A stretch of DNA of 64,000 bases from Musa acuminata AAA Group (GCF_036884655.1 NC_088339.1:23455501-23519500), one strand, 5' to 3'. Shown: positions 39,501-51,227, numbered from the stretch's first letter. The notes: generated by a model not told the origin, from the sequence alone. Numbers and translations are program-made.

Positions 39501-41765
39501 TCTCGAGTGTTATCTTCTTGATGATGCTCCAAAGTAAATTATTCAACCAGCCTAGACATGAACTCTGTGATGATACCTGTTAAATATTGGGATGGACAAA
39601 TTTAATTTTGAATTTCAATGAAACTTGTTGCAATAATTTAATCTCTCTCAGGTGCTGTTATGTGAACATTCCAAGTTCTTATTATTATTAATTGTGAGCT
39701 CATAATTTGATTTAGCTGTGAAAATTATGACTCCTAAAATTTTTTAAAGAAAAAGGATTTTACAACTATTTGGAACTGTACTTACTGGATACACAATAAT
39801 GCTGGACTGGTATTGACAATTTATTAGCAACTATTTCTTGAGTAAATTGGACATTTTAATGCCTTAACATATGAACTCTCAGGAGTTGAAGCTAGTACAT
39901 TTCTTTAACAAATTTATTCCTTGCTTGATTTTCGTTTCTCTTATGTTCCTTGCCAGATTTCTGGCAGACTAACATGTAATTGTTCACAGGGAACCCAACT
40001 TGAGGGCTACTGCATCTGATTTGCTGCAGGTATTGTAAATCTTGAAATTATTGTGAGAAAAAAAGGGTTTCATCATCTCAGATGTTATTTATTGATCTTA
40101 TACGTTACGTGCAGCATCCATTTGTTACCAAGGAATTTCAGGATATGCATCCAATACATCGCTCTGCAGTTGTGGTTAGTTGATCCATGTTGATGCTAAT
40201 CATTTCTAGCCCATGATTCTTCCTTTTCTCTGTTCTTTTATATATTTATTCCCTGACACATGTTCGATGACCAGGAACCCCCTAAAAATGTATCCCTGCC
40301 ATCCAAATCATTCACAAAGAACAAGTATGCAAGATTAGATGTCACTGAGATTTCTTAGATTGTACCACATAACTGCAATATTTGACTTTGGAGAGGCTTT
40401 TATTACAGCAATACTATAATGGCTGAGAGTGCAACTAGCTGTGAAGGATTGGACAATAGCATTAATGGCAGCGGAAGCTGCTCTACTAGCTTTCCTGGAA
40501 AGTTTTCCAGCAGACCTATATGGGAGATGAGTTCTCGTGGTGATATGTGCCGGTTGGATGACAAAGATGATTTCCCAGTTGTTGGATCGGTAAGTTGCAA
40601 TTTAGGGTCATGTTAGATATGTTTTGAACTGCTTACACGTGAGTAGGATATATTTAATGGAATTTGTTTATTACTCTGATGTTTTGTTTTCTCCAGAGTT
40701 TCAACCCGATGTCTGAGCCCTTTGATGACTGGCCAAACGAGTTTGATTATAGTTCAGAGCAAAGAAAAATGGCCTTGGATGACTTTGGTGAAACTGCCAT
40801 GGATGATGCCTGCAGTAGAGAAGGGAAAAATGATTTCACATTCCCTTGTGAGCCGGTGCCAGATGATGATGATGAAGTAATAGAGTCAAAGATAAGAGCT
40901 TTTCTGGATGAGAAGGTGAGCACCGAGCAGCCAGTTTCCTTACATAATGAGATTCAGAACTGAGAACCATTTGGACTTGGAAATGACTTCTTCATATGAC
41001 TTACATAATGAGATTCAGAACTGAGAACCATCCTTGTTCATGATGACAGGCCCTTGATCTAAAGAAGCTGCAGACACCCCTATATGAGGAGTTCTTCAAT
41101 AGCCTGAATAACAACAACGAGCCATGCGCTGGAAAGAAATGTGAAGAAAATACATCAAAGATTTTAAAATTGCCTCCTAAGAGCAAGACTTCACCCAACA
41201 ATATGGTAAGTGGGAAGACTGCTCCGGTTGCTGACATGACAAATAAGCTGAGCCCTGGAAGTTGCAGCAGGCGAGTCTCGAGTAGTGGAGATGAGAGTGA
41301 CCGTGTTCTAAAAGAAATTTCACCTCAGCTTAATGAATGGGGAGGACCTCTTCAAGATGCTCAACAGGAACCAAACTGCCCAAGGTTTGTCAAATATACT
41401 TTTGATCTCATTTGTATTTCTTTCTATTGATTATGTCGCACAAGATGGTCTAGATTGGCTTCCTTTGTTGTTGTTGTACTCCTAAAAATGGAACAATGCT
41501 CTCAACAGTGACAATTTTTCGGAGAGGCAGAGGAAGTGGAAGGAAGAGTTGGACCAAGAACTCGAGAGGCAAAGAGGTGTGCGTTATTACAACCCCTCCC
41601 AATTGTGCATCTGGACTTCTTTCTTTTGCATCACAAGTGACAATTAATTCTCTGTTTCTTGCAGAGATGATGAGGCAAGCAGGTTATGGGAAAACATCTT
41701 CCCCAAAGGACGGATGGTTAGCTCGAAAGAGAGACCGTATACGATTTACCTCTTCGGGCAAATGA
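36555..41765 (+). CDS. ANP1: MAP kinase kinase kinase of the ANP/NPK1 type
   Basis: Ser/Thr kinase that in other plants, with a NACK kinesin, drives phragmoplast expansion through a MAPKK-MAPK relay, and also acts in oxidative-stress signalling. Seventeen exons: 36555-36866, 36959-37000, 37121-37186, 37303-37413, 37495-37575, 37657-37734, 38304-38386, 39136-39217, 39323-39423, 39990-40029, 40115-40174, 40275-40324, 40409-40589, 40697-40915, 41050-41384, 41509-41576, 41665-41765; 669 residues, matching ANP1-type proteins. The N-terminus [14 protein letters not shown] is the family start. Kinase motifs: GCGAFGHVY, Lys103, HRDIKGAN with Asp202, DFG 220-222, GTPYWMAPE. The long regulatory tail includes [18 protein letters not shown], the coiled-coil/kinesin-binding type end. 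Intron 5 begins GC (AAG|GCATGA). The symbol denotes the family; paralogue identity is not certain. Confidence 0.95.
40939..41031 (+). repeat. Short direct duplication (61-base period) at an intron edge
   Basis: The 32-base segment starting CTTACATAATGAGATTCAG occurs at 40939 and again at 41000, within intron 14 of the ANP kinase gene (40916-41049). Confidence 0.9.
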
Positions 41766-42960
41766 GTGCGTGTACAATCCACTCTCTCGAGCATGCTCCT
41801 CCGCAGTTTCTTCTAGTGACTGAAATATCGGTGTTCAAATATATTGCTCATTCTTATATTCACTTGCTGTTTGAGATTTGTTCTCCCTCTAGCTTAGCCC
41901 AGAGGCCCTTTGTTCCTTTGGCTTAGTTTGAGCATGGAAAAATCTCACAGCCGTCATCTTCAACTTCAATCTTCAAGCTTCCATGTTTCTTAGACGAGAT
42001 CTAAGCTACGTCTCCTCCATGTTTGGAGTTAAAGATTGCTGAGCGTAGTAGAGTGCATGGTGTAAGATTTTGGTTAAGCAACATTTATTTGATGCAACAA
42101 ACAATCATAAAAATATAGTAACATCTTTGGGTTTTTGTACTATCCACTGCACATGCTTGTTCCTTAGTCCAGATAGAATCAGACTCTTTCAACGATGATT
42201 TCTACTGGACAAAAATGTAACACTTGTTTGTAATAAGTATCTGATTCTTACTATAAATTCTCCCTTTTTTCATTGTCAACTTTGGATGCCCATAGTATTT
42301 ATATTTTTGAGAAGTTAGATTTGTAACAATTGCACAGGAAAAGAAGATATATTTATATTTTAGAGTTAGGAGTGAGTATGGATTATCTATCATCCGACAC
42401 AACAGCAGCAACAAAAATCTACAACCACGAATGATGTGCTACTCCAACCGCTACAATGTCTTCATTGAATCATCCTACTCTTGTGGGGCAAGTTGACAGT
42501 TGGATGAGCACTGCTACACTGATGAATCTCGTGATGCATAGGAGCAGCATTTGCACGTCACATCCACCCAAATAGTAAATGATGCATAGCATAGAGACCA
42601 TCGGATCGGCCAATTACAGCGTATGGATTGAGTTTGACTGGTTGTTCACCCAATGGATGAAATATAGCCGTATCAAATGTTCCTCCAAAAACTCTTGTCA
42701 TCTCAATGGAAAGAACATTTATAATGTCTCTTTTCGTTTGATTTTGACAACAATATTAACATAACTAATTTTGGTCGTCAGTTCAAATTGATAAAATCGA
42801 TCTAATCTGGTCTAATTTTCGAGTTCTTATTGAGATGGTGATCACATAAGCAAACGCCATGCAGTGAGGAGAAGGAGATCATCGACTTTTTATTGCTGTT
42901 GACATACATAGAACAAGTGCAGTACAGGAAGACGACGTAAAGAGAAAGCTTTGGGAGGAG
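41766..42960. other. Intergenic between ANP kinase and RALF genes
   Basis: 3' untranslated-like sequence followed by AT-rich spacer. No recognisable gene or element. Confidence 0.55.
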
Positions 42961-43341
42961 TCAGCAGCGCTGGTCATGGTAGTAGCAAGGGATCTTGTCG
43001 GGCTTCTTGCCGGACGGCGCAGGGTAGCACTTGCCGTTGTTGTATCTGCCGCCGTTGGTGGTGTCGCACGCCGAACGGTCCTTGTCGAGGACAGCCTTGT
43101 AGCTGAGCTGGGGGGGCTGGGACGCCAGCAGCCTCCTGTTTACCTCGGAGTCCAGTTGGAACTCCCCCACCATCACCTCCTCGGCGCCGCACCGGCCGTC
43201 GGTCGAGTTGCATGACCTCAGAAGTCCGTAATCGATGGTGGCGGCGGCGGCCGGGCCGGCCAACAGGATTATACTGCCCAAGAGGATCGACGCACACAGG
43301 AGAAAGAAAGCTGGACATCTCCACATGATCTTCCTCCCCAT
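42961..43341 (-). CDS. RALF-like peptide hormone precursor
   Basis: Secreted cysteine-rich signalling peptide; relatives bind CrRLK1L receptors such as FERONIA and alkalinise the apoplast. Single exon, 126 residues from the ATG at 43341; upstream codons in the frame look like leader. The signal peptide is about 7-33. The propeptide has the RALF-type signature SCNSTDGRCGAEE ... LDSEVNRR and an RRLL site for S1P-like cleavage. The mature part begins after it with SQPPQLSYKAVLDKDRSACD, where QLSY replaces the usual YISY. Four cysteines are spaced X12, X13 and X6, instead of about X9, X12 and X5 in the RALF1 type. GC-rich, with AT-rich flanks. Family membership rests mainly on the propeptide; the mature peptide is divergent, so receptor binding is uncertain. 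Confidence 0.85.
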   Translation of the reverse strand: MGRKIMWRCPAFFLLCASILLGSIILLAGPAAAATIDYGLLRSCNSTDGRCGAEEVMVGEFQLDSEVNRRLLASQPPQLSYKAVLDKDRSACDTTNGGRYNNGKCYPAPSGKKPDKIPCYYHDQRC

Positions 43342-43499
43342 TCTCTTCTTTCTTCTATCTTCTTCCTTGAGGAATGGCAGGCAGCAATGGGTTAGCTTTA
43401 AAAGGATGCATGTGGTGCGGTGGTCCAAGATATAGAATAATGCCCCCACACAAAAACAACACAAAATTAAGTTTGAGATGTCCTGTAGTTAGATATTTT

Positions 43500-44105
43500 T
43501 TGCAATCGGTATTTAAACTTAAAATATTTATATTAAAATCTCTATAATTATAAAAATAAAATATCTAACTTTATTTATGCTAATATTATCGAAATAAAAG
43601 TATAAAAATGATAAGTAAAAAGATAATATTAACGTCTCAATTATATTTTCGATGGTAACAGGTGACGGGGAACCATAGGTGGCTGTTGCGGATTAGGAGA
43701 AAGAGCGACGATAAAAGTTGAGGCAAAAAGAGAGGAAGAAGAGGACGACGTAGATGCCAACACTCTGCATTTGTATTGGTGTCGATAATGATACGAGGAA
43801 GGACGATGTCGTTCTGCATCTGTGTCATATCGACGTAGATGTAGAGCATTGACATTTGTATCATCATCTTCCTTCTCTTACTTTGTCTCACCTCTTATCA
43901 TCGTTCTTCCTTCTTATCCACAATAATCATTCGTAGCTCCAATGATCTCATCATACGTCACCATCGAAAACATAATTAGAACGTTAAAATTATTTTTTTG
44001 TTCATCGGTTTTGTATTTCTGTCAATAAAACTGACGACATCAAGGTATATTATTTTCATAATTATAGAGATTTTAATATAATTTTTAAATTTAAAAATTG
44101 AGACA
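43500..44105. mobile_element. Long foldback / MITE-like inverted repeat
   Basis: The two halves are imperfect reverse complements over most of their length. Left TTAAAATCTCTATAATTATA (about 43529) pairs with right TATAATTATAGAGATTTTAA-type sequence (about 44058). Left TTTTCGATGGTAACAGGTGACG (43647-43668) pairs with CGTCACCATCGAAAA (43957-43971). The purine-rich AGGAGAAAGAGCGACGATAAAAG (43695 on) pairs with the CT-rich block near 43866-43918. Flanks are AT-rich. No transposase frame and no clear target-site duplication were found. Exact ends are uncertain by some tens of bases. Confidence 0.7.
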
Positions 44106-44184
44106 CTAAAGAGACACGAGTGGATAATAGTCTAACACCATATTAAATGTAATTAGCTTCATTGGAAAAACACGAAGATGAGTG

Positions 44185-44698
44185 GTTAATGATGCTGCGT
44201 GGTCTATAAAATTGGCAAGTTGCAGAGGTTATGATGCTGATATATTTACTACATATCCTGATCATGAATGTGTTTGGTCTTCGTGGAGAAAGTGACTCTC
44301 TCGCTTGTAGTCGAAGAGCCAAAACTTGCATGGGTTGATAGTGACCATGAGTCGCTGAGGCTACTATGTTGTGAAACATTAAAGACGACCATTAGAGGTG
44401 ATATTGTACTTACTTGGTTTAGTTTCACCATTACATGATCCGTTAATGATGCTGCGTGGTCTATAAAATTGACAAGTTGTAGAGGTTAAGATGCTGATAT
44501 ATTTACTACATATCCTGATCATGAATGTGTCTGGTCCCCGTGGAGAAAGTGACTCTCTCACTTGTAGTCGAAGAGCCAAAACTTGCATGGGTTGATAGTG
44601 ATCATGAGTCGCTGAGACTACTATCTTGTGAAACATTAAAGACGACCATTAGAGGTGATATTGTACTATCTTGATTTAGTTTCACCATTACATGATCC
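44185..44698. repeat. 257-bp tandem duplication, two near-identical copies
   Basis: Copy one is 44185-44441 and copy two 44442-44698, both starting GTTAATGATGCTGCGTGGTC and ending near TTACATGATCC. The copies differ at about ten positions. A (CTA)n run follows at 44699-44717. No coding capacity was recognised; short open frames in both copies are conserved only because of the duplication. Confidence 0.95.
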
Positions 44699-44717
44699 TA
44701 CTACTACTACTACTACT

Positions 44718-45694
44718 AACTTGAACTCGAATTCAATAAAATTAGTAATTCAATTATCTTTGGATAATGATATATGGTAGGCACTAAAAGTGACTTACTA
44801 TTTAGCTCTCATAGCTAGGAAATGACTCCACATTGATGGGTTAGAAAGCGAGCCTTAGTGTTATTCTTTATGTGTATTATGCTAGTGTTTGATTTTAGAT
44901 TATATTGATCCTCGATGAGGAGGATAGCAAACTAGGAGATTGTATGCTTCGACTTAGCTCCATATCATAAATGAAATGAGAGATCAAATTCAAATAAAAT
45001 TATAAGAACTAAATATGTCTACTATCATTCATTTGAATGGTTCAAGCTTAAAGCTTAACAAAGTTAGAGATATAGATTAAAAGGAAAAACACTTTTTTTA
45101 ATACAACCAAAGCTCTACTTAAATGATTAAAAACAAAATATAATTCATAACACCTTTCAATTTATTTTTTAATATTAAAAAAATATTTTATTAAATAATA
45201 TATAAGACGCTCATACGTGGGTTTTTGTGATTTATCACTTATACGATAATACATTAATTCATCCGATGTCTAAATATCTCGACACACCTTTAAGTTTATT
45301 TTCACATTGAAAATATATTAAAAAATTATATTTATTTATATGAACGTATGATGGGTCGACCATCATCCATCTAACTTTAAATATTTTGATTCAATAATTT
45401 AATTCAATAAATTAATGAATCATTTATCGCATCTAAATTATATGACCTCGTATCGATTTGAATACCCTCTGCTCACCATCTTGTTCGGTAGTATTGGAAG
45501 TGATAGCATATGAGATTTTTTCAATTGTACAAAGAAATCTTATTGTTCAATTGAGAAAAATTCTTTCTTTTTACATATATATAAATATATATTGTATCTA
45601 GAGAAGATTTTTCTTAACTAAGTAATGAGATTTTCTTGTATAATTAAGGAAATCTCAACTAAGTAGCGAGATTTTTCTCCTAGAACTTTTCCAC
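44718..45694. other. AT-rich spacer left of the plastid insertion
   Basis: AT-rich DNA without a recognisable gene. Part of it beyond about 45480 could be diverged plastid sequence, but I could not place it. Confidence 0.5.
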
Positions 45695-46012
45695 TACCAT
45701 GAGACAAAAGATATTCTTTATAAAAAGATTCGATTCAGAACTATTAAGAGGTTTTCCCTTACTTTGTCAGTGTCAACAAATAATTCGAAATACCTCAACT
45801 TTTTTAGAACATATCCGAGTCAAATAGCAATGATTGGAAGCACTTCTTTTTACATTACACTATTTCAGAAACCTAAGGACTCGACCGTATGGATATGTAA
45901 AATACAGGATTTCCAATCCTAGCAAGAAAAGGAGGGAAACAGATACTCAGTAAACAGAATTCCATACTCGATCTCATAGATACATATAGAATTATGTGGA
46001 AAGCCGTATTAT
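45695..46012 (+). mobile_element. Plastid-derived insertion, part A: rps12 intron segment (+ orientation)
   Basis: The segment matches my knowledge of the chloroplast inverted-repeat rps12 intron downstream of exon 2, including phrases such as GGATTTCCAATCCTAGCA and CAGAATTCCATACTCGATCT, with scattered substitutions. It reads in the plus direction and ends near GGAAAGCCGTATT. It then joins, head to head, part B. Confidence 0.8.
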
Positions 46013-47428
46013 ATGGATCTTGGACATGTAATAGTTCCCAATCGAATCTCTTTAGAAAGAAAATCTTTTTGTCTCATGGTAGCCTGCTCCGGTCCCTTAC
46101 GAAACTTTCGTTATTGGGTTAGCCATACACTTCACATGTATCTAGCGATTCACATGGCATCATCAAATGATACAAGTCTTGGATAAAAATCTACAATGCA
46201 CTAAAACGCCCTTGTCGATGATCTTTTACTCTGATAGCATCTAGGGTTCGTCGAACAATGTGATATCTCACATCGGATAAATCCTTAACCCTTCCTCCTC
46301 TTACTAATACTATAGAATATTCTTGTAAATTATGGCCAATACCAGATATATAAGCAGTGATTTCAAATCCAAAGGATAATCGTACTCTGGCAACTTTACT
46401 TAAGGCAGAGTTTGGTTTTTTGGGGGTGATAGTAGAAAAATTGATAGATAAGTCACCGTTACTATCACTCTACAAAACCGTACATGAGATTTTTACCTTA
46501 TATGGCTCCTCGTTCAATTCTTTTTTAAAGTAATTAGATCCTTTTCTTCGTTCGAGAATCTCCTCCCTTCTTCCACTCTGTTTCGAAGAGTAACTAAGAC
46601 AATTCAGTCACGTTTTAATGTTCCAATTGAATACTTTCCATTTATGATCAAAGGGGAAGATTATTCTTTTTACCAAATATATGTGGATAAAATCATGATC
46701 TTATAATAATAATAAGAAATCTTTTTCGATCAATTCCCTTGCCTCTTATTTCTCGAGAATAAGAAAGATCCTTTTCGAGTTTGAATTTGTTCATTTGGAA
46801 TCTGGGCTCTTCTATCTTCTACTTATTTTAAATATCTTTTTTTTTTTTGCTTTATTCTTTATTTCATTTCGATATTCTTTTCCTCTCTTTTTTTTTATTC
46901 CCTTCCATCATTCGTTAAGTTCCTATGGGTTTGTTGATCCTGTAGAATCTGACCCATTTTCTCATAGAGCGAAGGATACGAAATAAATTAGATTGATTTT
47001 TCAATTAAAAACAAAAAAGTACTATGTGAAATCTTCGATTTTTTACTCTTCTTCTATCCCTACCTTAGCGTTTGAATCAATAGAGAACATTTTCTTACGT
47101 GTGAATCGATATTGTTACATTATAATTTCTTCCCAACTCCTCCTAAGGAAAATCCCAAATTGGATCCCAAATTGATGGGTTAGTGTGAGCTTATCCTTGT
47201 GGTTATGCACTCTTCAAAAAGGAATTCATTTTTTGAAAGATCCTAACTTTCGTGCTTTAGTGAGTCGTCCGAGATCCTTTCGATGACCTATGTTGTATTG
47301 AAGGGATATCCATATGATCCGATCGATTGCGTAAGGCCCGCGGTCGTAATGGAACCGGGGAAAGTATACAAAAAAAGATAATTTTTTTCTATTATATATT
47401 ATATTAGTATTAGTTAGTGATCCCGGTT
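46013..47428 (-). mobile_element. Plastid-derived insertion, part B: rps12 intron, exon 2 and spacer toward trnV (- orientation)
   Basis: Reads on the minus strand as rps12 exon 2 flanked by its intron on the 3' side and the rps12-trnV(GAC) spacer on the 5' side. Spacer landmarks include CGATGACCTATGTTGTATTG and GATCGATTGCGTAAGGC. About 52 bases of intron (46031-46082) are shared, inverted, with part A (45695-45746). Plastid similarity seems to stop near GTGATCCCGG at 47428. Many C-to-T type changes indicate an old nuclear insertion. Confidence 0.85.
46202..46430 (-). pseudogene. rps12: rps12 exon 2 pseudogene of plastid origin
   Basis: Orphan second exon of the trans-spliced plastid ribosomal protein S12 gene. 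It reads [20 protein letters not shown]... in one open frame and ends at the expected exon boundary before GTGC. Exon 1 and exon 3 are absent nearby, so it cannot make S12. About ten substitutions are seen against the conserved plastid protein as I remember it, for example PG to SD and RQQG to HRQG in the C-terminal half. Kept open by chance rather than selection. Confidence 0.85.
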
Positions 47429-48362
47429 CGTCCTCCTTTCCAGCGTTTGAGATTTCCTACTATTAGGAAGCTCCATTTAAGTCAAAGTTTGACCCATGCA
47501 CTGTTTGGTATAACTCATTCCACTTAAATATGCCGTCTCTACTACTATCCATCCCTCGATATGAACATGACTTAAGAACGATCTCTACTAGTATATACGA
47601 CTTCAACACTGTCCATTTCGGCAACCAAACGCTGACTGCAAAATATGGTTTACATTGTTACGAAATTAATGTCGATTGGGCACCGAATCGGAAGGCAGTG
47701 AGGAGTCATTATCTGATGGGCGCTGCAATTTGACATCTCAACCTCATCAAAATAGACAATGCATTGTTGGCGTAGGCAATCGAATCCCAAAGAGTCCGAC
47801 CTCAGTTTTGCCACTCCAACACGAGCAAGTTTTCTAATGAGATCGTCTCAGTTTACAGACGACAAATTTGGATTGTCTCCTTGATTTCGCATCACCAAAT
47901 GAGATCATATGGTTAGGTAGAATAATTGGATGATCGATTCTACGGTGTGTTCGGTATCACTAACGTATGCATGCATGCATGCATACATGAGGAGTGAGTC
48001 GGCTGCCTACCTTTCACCACTAGTTTATGGCCCTCTTTGAAGGGTACCCTTCTCCTACCCCTCTTCGAGCTTCACCCATCATGCGCTCTCTCTCTCTTCA
48101 TAAGCTTCACTACTTTGTCTTGGTCAGCATGAAGGTAGAGCAGAAGGAGAAGAAACAGATCGGAAGCAAGTCAAATGGTACCTCTTCTTCCTTGAGCTGA
48201 AAGCCAAGCACACACAAACTGGACGGAACAGGGTGGAGGTTGAGTGCTTAGCTCCTCTTTTCTCTCTCTAAGTCTTGCGTGTATTTGCGTGAGAATTTGA
48301 AGGTTTGGTTGTGGAAGTTCTGCAGGTAAGAAGGAGAGAGAGAGAGAGAGAGAGAGAGAAGG
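47429..48362. other. Intergenic to the NAT transporter leader
   Basis: No gene recognised. Holds a (GCAT)n palindromic run at about 47965-47985 and, at its right end, the leader of the transporter gene. Confidence 0.55.
48331..48360. repeat. (AG)n microsatellite immediately before the NAT start codon
   Basis: AGAGAG... ends three bases before the ATG at 48363, so it is in the 5' untranslated region. Confidence 0.95.
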
Positions 48363-51227
48363 ATGGCCGGAGAAGGAGCGGCCGCGGGGCCAAAGCAAGA
48401 TGACACACAGCCCCACCCGGTGAAGGACCAGCTGCCCGATATCTCCTACTGCATCACCAGCCCTCCTCCATGGCGTATGTTCTTCTCCAACAACACTTTC
48501 ATGCTGCTTTTACTCGGCTTGTTCTTCTTGACTTCCCTTCAGTTTGGCGGTAGCAGAAGCCTTCTCTGCAATTGCTTCTCTCTGCTAATGGTGAAATCTT
48601 CTCGTGCAGCTGAGGCTGTCCTTCTCGGGTTCCAACACTACCTCGTGATGCTGGGAACCACGGTCATCATCCCCACCGCTCTCGTTCCGCAGATGGGCGG
48701 AGGAAACGTGAGGCTCGGCCCGCTTCAAAATCTCTGCTTTCGTCATGCATAGCATCCTAATTCTGAGCTGAAAGCTGCCTCTTCGGCAGGACGAGAAGGC
48801 CAGAGTGATCCAAACATTGCTGTTCGTGGCTGGGTTGAACACTCTGCTGCAAACCACATTTGGAACTCGGTTGCCTGCCGTGATCGGCGGCTCATACACC
48901 TTCGTCGTGCCCACCATCTCCATCATTCTGGCTGCTCGCTACAGTACCATTGTGGATCCCCATCAGGTATCATCAAATCCGATCTGTTCCAACACAGAAC
49001 ATCAAGAGTTGTGCCTGTAGAATTCAAGTAAGCATGCTTGGCTTGCAGAGATTCCTGCACATCATGAGGGGAACGCAGGGCGCTCTCATAGTCTCTTCCA
49101 CCATCCAGATCATACTAGGCTTCAGTGGCCTATGGCGTATAGTCGTAAGGTTTGTAGTAAGCCCGTTCTCTTCTTCTCCTAATTGGATCGCAGATTGATT
49201 GAGACAATCAATCAATGCCTGTCTAATTCACGAACACATATCGAGCTGTAGACTACTGAGTCCTCTGTCAGCTGCTCCATTGGTAGCTTTGGCTGGCTTC
49301 GGCCTCTACGAATTCGGCTTTCCCGGAGTAAGATCTCCCCTGTTATGCTCTGCTTCTCCTTTTTACCTTGTGATTACCAAGAGAACGAGGATATACTGCT
49401 GTTTAATCTTTCTCGATACGTGATCTGCAATTGTTGACGAGATGTGTTATGGACACAGGTTGCCAAATGTATCGAAATTGGACTCCCACAGCTCATAATT
49501 CTAGTAATATTCTCACAGGTGCAGCATCCCAATCAATGCCTCAAAAGAGACGTGCCTTCAATCCCTTAAAGATCACTTCAAATGCATGCATTGAGCTTGC
49601 TATAGTTGAGAAGATTTATATGATCTGACCGAAACTGAATCGTCCATGGTTGCAGTACATACCTCATCTATTACACTCAAAGAAGCATGTCTTCGACCGA
49701 TATGCCGTCTTGTTCTCCATCGCAATCGTATGGCTTTATGCTTTCATCCTCACGGTGGGAGGTGCGTATAAGCATGCAGCAGCAAAGACTCAACAGCATT
49801 GTCGAACCGACCGTTCTGGCCTCATTGCTTCATCTCCATGGTAACGCTTATATGCCTCTCGTGTTCATCGACTCTGTATTCCTTCGATCTTAGAGGAGTA
49901 AGATTTGAACTTGCCAAAGTCTAGGGTGTCAGAACCATGTCCTCGAGTAAGATTCTCCTATGTGCAGGATAAGAGTACCATATCCCTTTCAATGGGGAGC
50001 ACCAACCTTCAACGGTGGCGAAGCTTTCGCCATGATGGCTGCTGCATTCGTTGCTCTCGTAGAGGTCTGCTGCGTGCGTCACTTGTCAACCTCTCTTTCG
50101 CGAATCTGCATTATCCAGCTAATGTCGGAGAGACTTGCTCCTTCACCATGCAGTCGACTGGTGCTTTCATTGCGGTTTCAAGGTATTCAAGTGCCACACC
50201 AGTGCCTCCTTCAATACTTGGCCGTGGAGTTGGATGGCAGGTACTGCATCTCCATCCATTTCCTGCAAACCTAATGATCTGTCTGCAACCGGTTGAGATT
50301 GTTTGCTTGCTTCAGGGCATCGGGATACTGTTGGATGGGATTTTTGGAACAGCGAATGGATCCACTGTGTCTGTGTAAGGCTGCAGAGATCAACACATCC
50401 ATGGTAGACATGCTTTGGCCACTACTGATCGCTACTACTTCCCAATGCAGCGAAAACGCTGGATTGATAGCTTTGACACGGGTTGGAAGCCGAAGAGTAG
50501 TTCAAATATCTGCAGGATTCATGATCTTCTTTTCTGTACTCGGTGAGTAGCTCAGTCAATTCTCTGAAACGTAATTTACCGATCTAATCCTCGTGTTCTT
50601 GCAGGAAAGTTCGGAGCCGTGTTTGCGTCGATTCCCGGACCGATAATTGCAGCTCTGTACTGCCTCTTCTTTGCATATGTTGGTACACACGCAACACGAA
50701 GCTTCTGATTAACCTGGAATTACTGCTTGGCAAAGAAAAAGGCAAGGAGAGTTCTATATAAGTTCTTTTCTCACAGGTGTTGCAGGTCTCGGTCTCCTTC
50801 AATTCTGCAACCTCAACAGCTTCAGGACAAAGTTCATCCTGGGGTTCTCCGTGTTTATGGGGCTATCGGTTCCTCAATACTTCAACGAGTACACTTCTGT
50901 TGCGGGTTATGGACCTGCGCACACTGGCGCAAGATGGGTGAAGTCCCTGAGCCACAGTTAAAGCTTCTTCTTCTTCTTCCTCCTCCTCTTATGCTTCTTC
51001 TTTTGCAGTTCAATGATATGGTGAACGTGGCGTTCTCCTCGGAAGCACTTGTAGCGGGCTTCGTGGCGTATTTCTTGGACAACACACTGCATAGAAACGA
51101 TACCACTGCGAGGAAGGACAGAGGATACCATTTCTGGGACAAGTTCAGATCCTACAAGACTGATCCCAGAAGCGAGGAATTCTACTCGTTGCCGTTTAAT
51201 CTGAACAAGTTCTTCCCGGCGGACTGA
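48363..51227 (+). CDS. Nucleobase-ascorbate transporter (NAT/NCS2 family)
   Basis: Multi-pass membrane carrier of the NAT family (purine/uracil/xanthine-type substrates; ascorbate in some animal members). Fourteen exons: 48363-48474, 48610-48707, 48790-48966, 49049-49149, 49252-49327, 49459-49518, 49656-49840, 49968-50064, 50154-50240, 50316-50374, 50451-50542, 50605-50682, 50777-50937, 51009-51227; 533 residues, as usual for plants. The QH motif (Gln46-His47, GFQHYLVMLGTTV) is in the first helix. The NAT signature ENAGLIALTR is at 352-361, followed by the SRRVVQISAGFMIFFSVLGKFGA helix. The C-terminus WDKFRSYKTDPRSEEFYSLPFNLNKFFPAD is typical of plant NATs. About 12 hydrophobic segments are present. 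All introns are GT-AG. The (AG)n leader ends at the start codon. Substrate cannot be read from the sequence. Confidence 0.95.

Noticed and set aside
43342..43464. Longer RALF start (adds 'MCCFCVGALF...')
   Set aside because: The extension has no signal-peptide logic; the shorter ATG at 43341 gives a normal secreted precursor.
46993..47175. 60-codon frame within the plastid insertion
   Set aside because: Lies in the rps12-trnV spacer, which is non-coding in plastids.
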